IMG/VR virus record: IMGVR_UViG_3300044701_000569
Span: 1-64,000 of that record
Strand: one strand, 5' to 3'
DNA: 64,000 nt
Source of the DNA: a virus
The notes beneath the pieces were generated by a model, which did no database searches, had not been told where the DNA came from, and saw nothing but the letters and a program-made list of their open reading frames with translations. Shown one piece after another: positions 62,279-64,000 of this stretch (within the stretch, counting starts at the first letter, position 1; each line of letters starts with the position of its first letter). The position numbers and the translations under genes are program-made.

Positions 62279-62950
62279 TTAGATACTACCTGCGTTAGTA
62301 CCACCAGTGATCTGTGTACCACCATCAGCGTCTTGTGTAGCTCTTGTAGTAATTTCGCCTACGCCAACTGTATCAGCACCTTCAGCACCATACTGTATTG
62401 CGTTATCGTAACGAATTGATAGTGTTATTGTTACTGGATCGTTAGTTGCGTATGCTAAGGTATTGTAGTTTACGCTTTCTAGGTAGCAACCAACTAAGTG
62501 GAATCTATCTAGAACTGCTGCGCCGCCTGCATTACCGTTACCACCGTCTAGTATTTCAATGCGTAATTGGAACTTGTATGTACCACCTGCAACTGCGCTT
62601 GACTGTTCAAAGAAATCAAACTGTCTCTGTAGCTGCTGACCAACAATCTTTTGAACGTTATTGTTAGCATCTTCACGTAGTGTAAGTGTAATTGGTTCCC
62701 ATGTATGCTTACCAGCTAGATATGATCTGCTGTTATAAGCATCAATAGTAATCTGTTCAAATGTTAGGTTTGGACGAGTTACGTCTACTACCTGTCTTGA
62801 AATTTCTCTGACCCCGTCCGGGCCACCTGTTGTACCAAATCCGTCCAATAGCACTCTAAAGCGATATTGTAGCTTTGGCATTAAAAGCGAACTGTTAGAA
62901 CCTGATCCTGAAGTTGGGATCGAAATGTTCTGAAGTGTTGTTATTGGCAT
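62279..62950 (-). CDS. 19: Tail tube protein gp19
   Basis: 223 aa (T4 gp19 is 163). LQYRFRVLLDGFG near residue 25, VTRPNLTFEQITIDAYNSRS, LTLREDANNNVQKIVGQQLQ and a late VTITLSIRYDNAIQYG strand are typical tube-protein blocks. RBS AGGAGA with a late motif 23 nt upstream and a terminator behind. Confidence 0.9.
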   Translation of the reverse strand: MPITTLQNISIPTSGSGSNSSLLMPKLQYRFRVLLDGFGTTGGPDGVREISRQVVDVTRPNLTFEQITIDAYNSRSYLAGKHTWEPITLTLREDANNNVQKIVGQQLQRQFDFFEQSSAVAGGTYKFQLRIEILDGGNGNAGGAAVLDRFHLVGCYLESVNYNTLAYATNDPVTITLSIRYDNAIQYGAEGADTVGVGEITTRATQDADGGTQITGGTNAGSI

Positions 62951-62973
62951 TCTGTAATCTCCTAATACATGTG

Positions 62974-62980
62974 TATTTAT
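62974..62980 (-). promoter_or_regulatory. T4-type late promoter motif ATAAATA
   Basis: Minus strand GATAAATACA, 23 nt upstream of gene 19, with AGGAGA in between: the classical leadered arrangement. Confidence 0.65.
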
Positions 62981-62988
62981 CTATAATG

Positions 62989-63013
62989 GCCCCCCATTTC
63001 TGAGGGGCCTTTT
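62989..63013. terminator. GC-rich hairpin between genes 18 and 19
   Basis: GGCCCC(CC) with (A)GGGGCC around CATTTCTG. On the plus strand it is followed by TTTT; on the minus strand there is no U run. So it is either a weak terminator for gene 18 or an mRNA-stabilising stem. Confidence 0.45.
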
Positions 63014-63016
63014 ATA

Positions 63017-64000
63017 TTAGCCTAGTGCTGCAATTTCACCTGTGTTCTTAATTCTCAATGGAATGTAAATGAACTCAACTGCCTTGACTGGTTCAATAGC
63101 TATATCTAGATATAGCTCATTACGGTCAATTCTGCTTGGTGTATTGTTAGACTCATCACATACTACTAGATAATCATACAATGCACGTAAGCTCACAAGT
63201 TCTAGGCAGAATGCGTCAGCTGCTGCTTTGATTTGATCGCGTGTGATCTTGTCATTTGGTTCAAACAAGTATGGTCTTGCTAGTTTTTCTAGCTGCCCAC
63301 GCATGTAAACAATTAGACGTGCTACGTTTACACGGTCTAGAGCACTTGCATTTCTTGCACGAGTCTTCTGACCAAATACAACTAAGCCTGCACCACTTAA
63401 GAAAGTGATTGGATTAATTGAGTTGCTGTATAGTGTATCACGCTGTCCTGTGTTTAGAGCAATTGAAACAAACTCGCCTTCTGAGTTGATATAACCAGAA
63501 GCGGTTGCGTTTGTAACTCCACCACGACGTGTGCCTGCTGGAGCGAACCAGGGGAATGCTACTTGATCGTTTAGAATGATTGTACGTAGTGCCATATGGC
63601 TTGGAGGAACAACTACGTTGTTTCCTGCGTTATCGCTAGTAAAGCCCCATGGATAGTACATAGCCATGTATTCATCGAAGCTTACTGCACCATCATCGTT
63701 GTCTTCAACTGCACGACGAACGTTTGCACCCCACTCATTTAGACTTGTAGCGTCTGGTGTTAGTCTTGCTGGTGTATCACCTACTACGAACGCTGTTAAT
63801 CTACGATCGTAATTTAGAGTAATCATTTCACCAATCAGTTCAGAATAACCTGGGCAGGCAATTAAGTTAAAGAAGCGTGATTCTTCGTCACGAATATCTT
63901 GATTGCTGTTTACAAGTGCTTGTAGTGCCTGTACAACACTCTTGCGCTGTGCATGACGACCAAATGTTCCTGCACCGTCTTCTCTGTTACCAGAGTCAGT
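63017..64000 (-). CDS. 18: Tail sheath protein gp18, C-terminal part (runs off right edge)
   Basis: The frame is open to the window edge (at least 327 residues); an internal ATG at 63826 is not the start. RFFNLIACPGYSELIGEMIT, LTAFVVGDTPARL, AMYYPWGFTSDNAG, VAFPWFAPAGTRRGG and the C-terminal VKAVEFIYIPLRIKNTGEIA are classical sheath blocks. Contractile sheath around the gp19 tube; defines the virus as a myovirus. Confidence 0.95.
   Translation of the reverse strand, partial: TDSGNREDGAGTFGRHAQRKSVVQALQALVNSNQDIRDEESRFFNLIACPGYSELIGEMITLNYDRRLTAFVVGDTPARLTPDATSLNEWGANVRRAVEDNDDGAVSFDEYMAMYYPWGFTSDNAGNNVVVPPSHMALRTIILNDQVAFPWFAPAGTRRGGVTNATASGYINSEGEFVSIALNTGQRDTLYSNSINPITFLSGAGLVVFGQKTRARNASALDRVNVARLIVYMRGQLEKLARPYLFEPNDKITRDQIKAAADAFCLELVSLRALYDYLVVCDESNNTPSRIDRNELYLDIAIEPVKAVEFIYIPLRIKNTGEIAALG

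Noticed and set aside
1-64000. Cyanophage origin
   Set aside because: Core genes resemble marine T4-like phages, but no psbA, hli or other photosynthesis genes are seen, and ALAS belongs to the C4 route that cyanobacteria do not use.

Overview
This window reads as part of an uncultured tailed phage with a T4-type (myovirus) core, probably aquatic. Signature genes on the minus strand are tail sheath gp18 (running off the right edge), tail tube gp19, head-completion protein gp4, terminase gp16/gp17, ssDNA-binding gp32, UvsX, UvsY, UvsW, helicase gp41 and primase gp61, with several small proteins I recognise from marine T4-like phages. The host is very probably Gram-negative: the phage carries Kdo (LPS sugar) synthesis genes, a SleB-type lysin, a lipoprotein and an outer-membrane barrel protein. 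A complete ALAS gene (C4/Shemin route of heme synthesis) points to an alphaproteobacterial rather than a cyanobacterial host; this is inference. I see no photosystem genes.

Layout. 1-5.7 kb: end of a virion gene block, then a divergent hemA-DUF454-dioxygenase operon and a minus-strand group (SGNH protein, HNH nuclease, YqgE/AlgH-like protein). 5.8-10.1 kb: small plus-strand genes, then a minus-strand lysis-like group (SAR-type SleB lysin, lipoprotein, secreted protein) and an FkbM methyltransferase. 10.2-11.7 kb: gene-poor, with short repeats, iteron-like repeats and a cluster of DnaA-box sequences, a candidate replication origin. 11.7-23.7 kb: a plus-strand region of about 30 small genes, most driven by their own near-consensus promoter (TTGACA-N16-TATAAT, 22 copies) followed by a shared leader; three tRNA genes and an AAA+ ATPase lie here. 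The ATPase is followed by three stem-loops that each expose UGCCCU(C), complementary to the AGGGCA/GAGGGCA sequences of the shared leaders. 23.7-29.2 kb: small orphan genes, a peptidoglycan hydrolase and five overlapping 2OG-Fe(II) dioxygenase genes. 29.2-31.8 kb: glycine-rich tail adhesin and fibre-like protein. 31.9-45 kb: replication and recombination genes mixed with peptide deformylase, kdsA/kdsB and a DnaE-like mini-protein. 45-52 kb: glycosyltransferases, KpsC/KpsS-like proteins and a nucleotidyltransferase-cupin fusion. 52-64 kb: recombination genes, DNA packaging and tail.

How it fits together. Three expression styles are visible: the promoter/leader cassettes of the 11.7-23.7 kb region with GA-rich ribosome binding sites; a few TTGACA promoters for replication and lysis genes; and T4-type late motifs (ATAAATA). 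In a surprising number of genes the -10 or late motif ends 4-7 nt before the ATG, which predicts leaderless mRNA. The accessory content targets the cell envelope (Kdo supply and transfer), heme supply, and 2OG-dependent oxidation. All functions are read from sequence by eye; no search was run.
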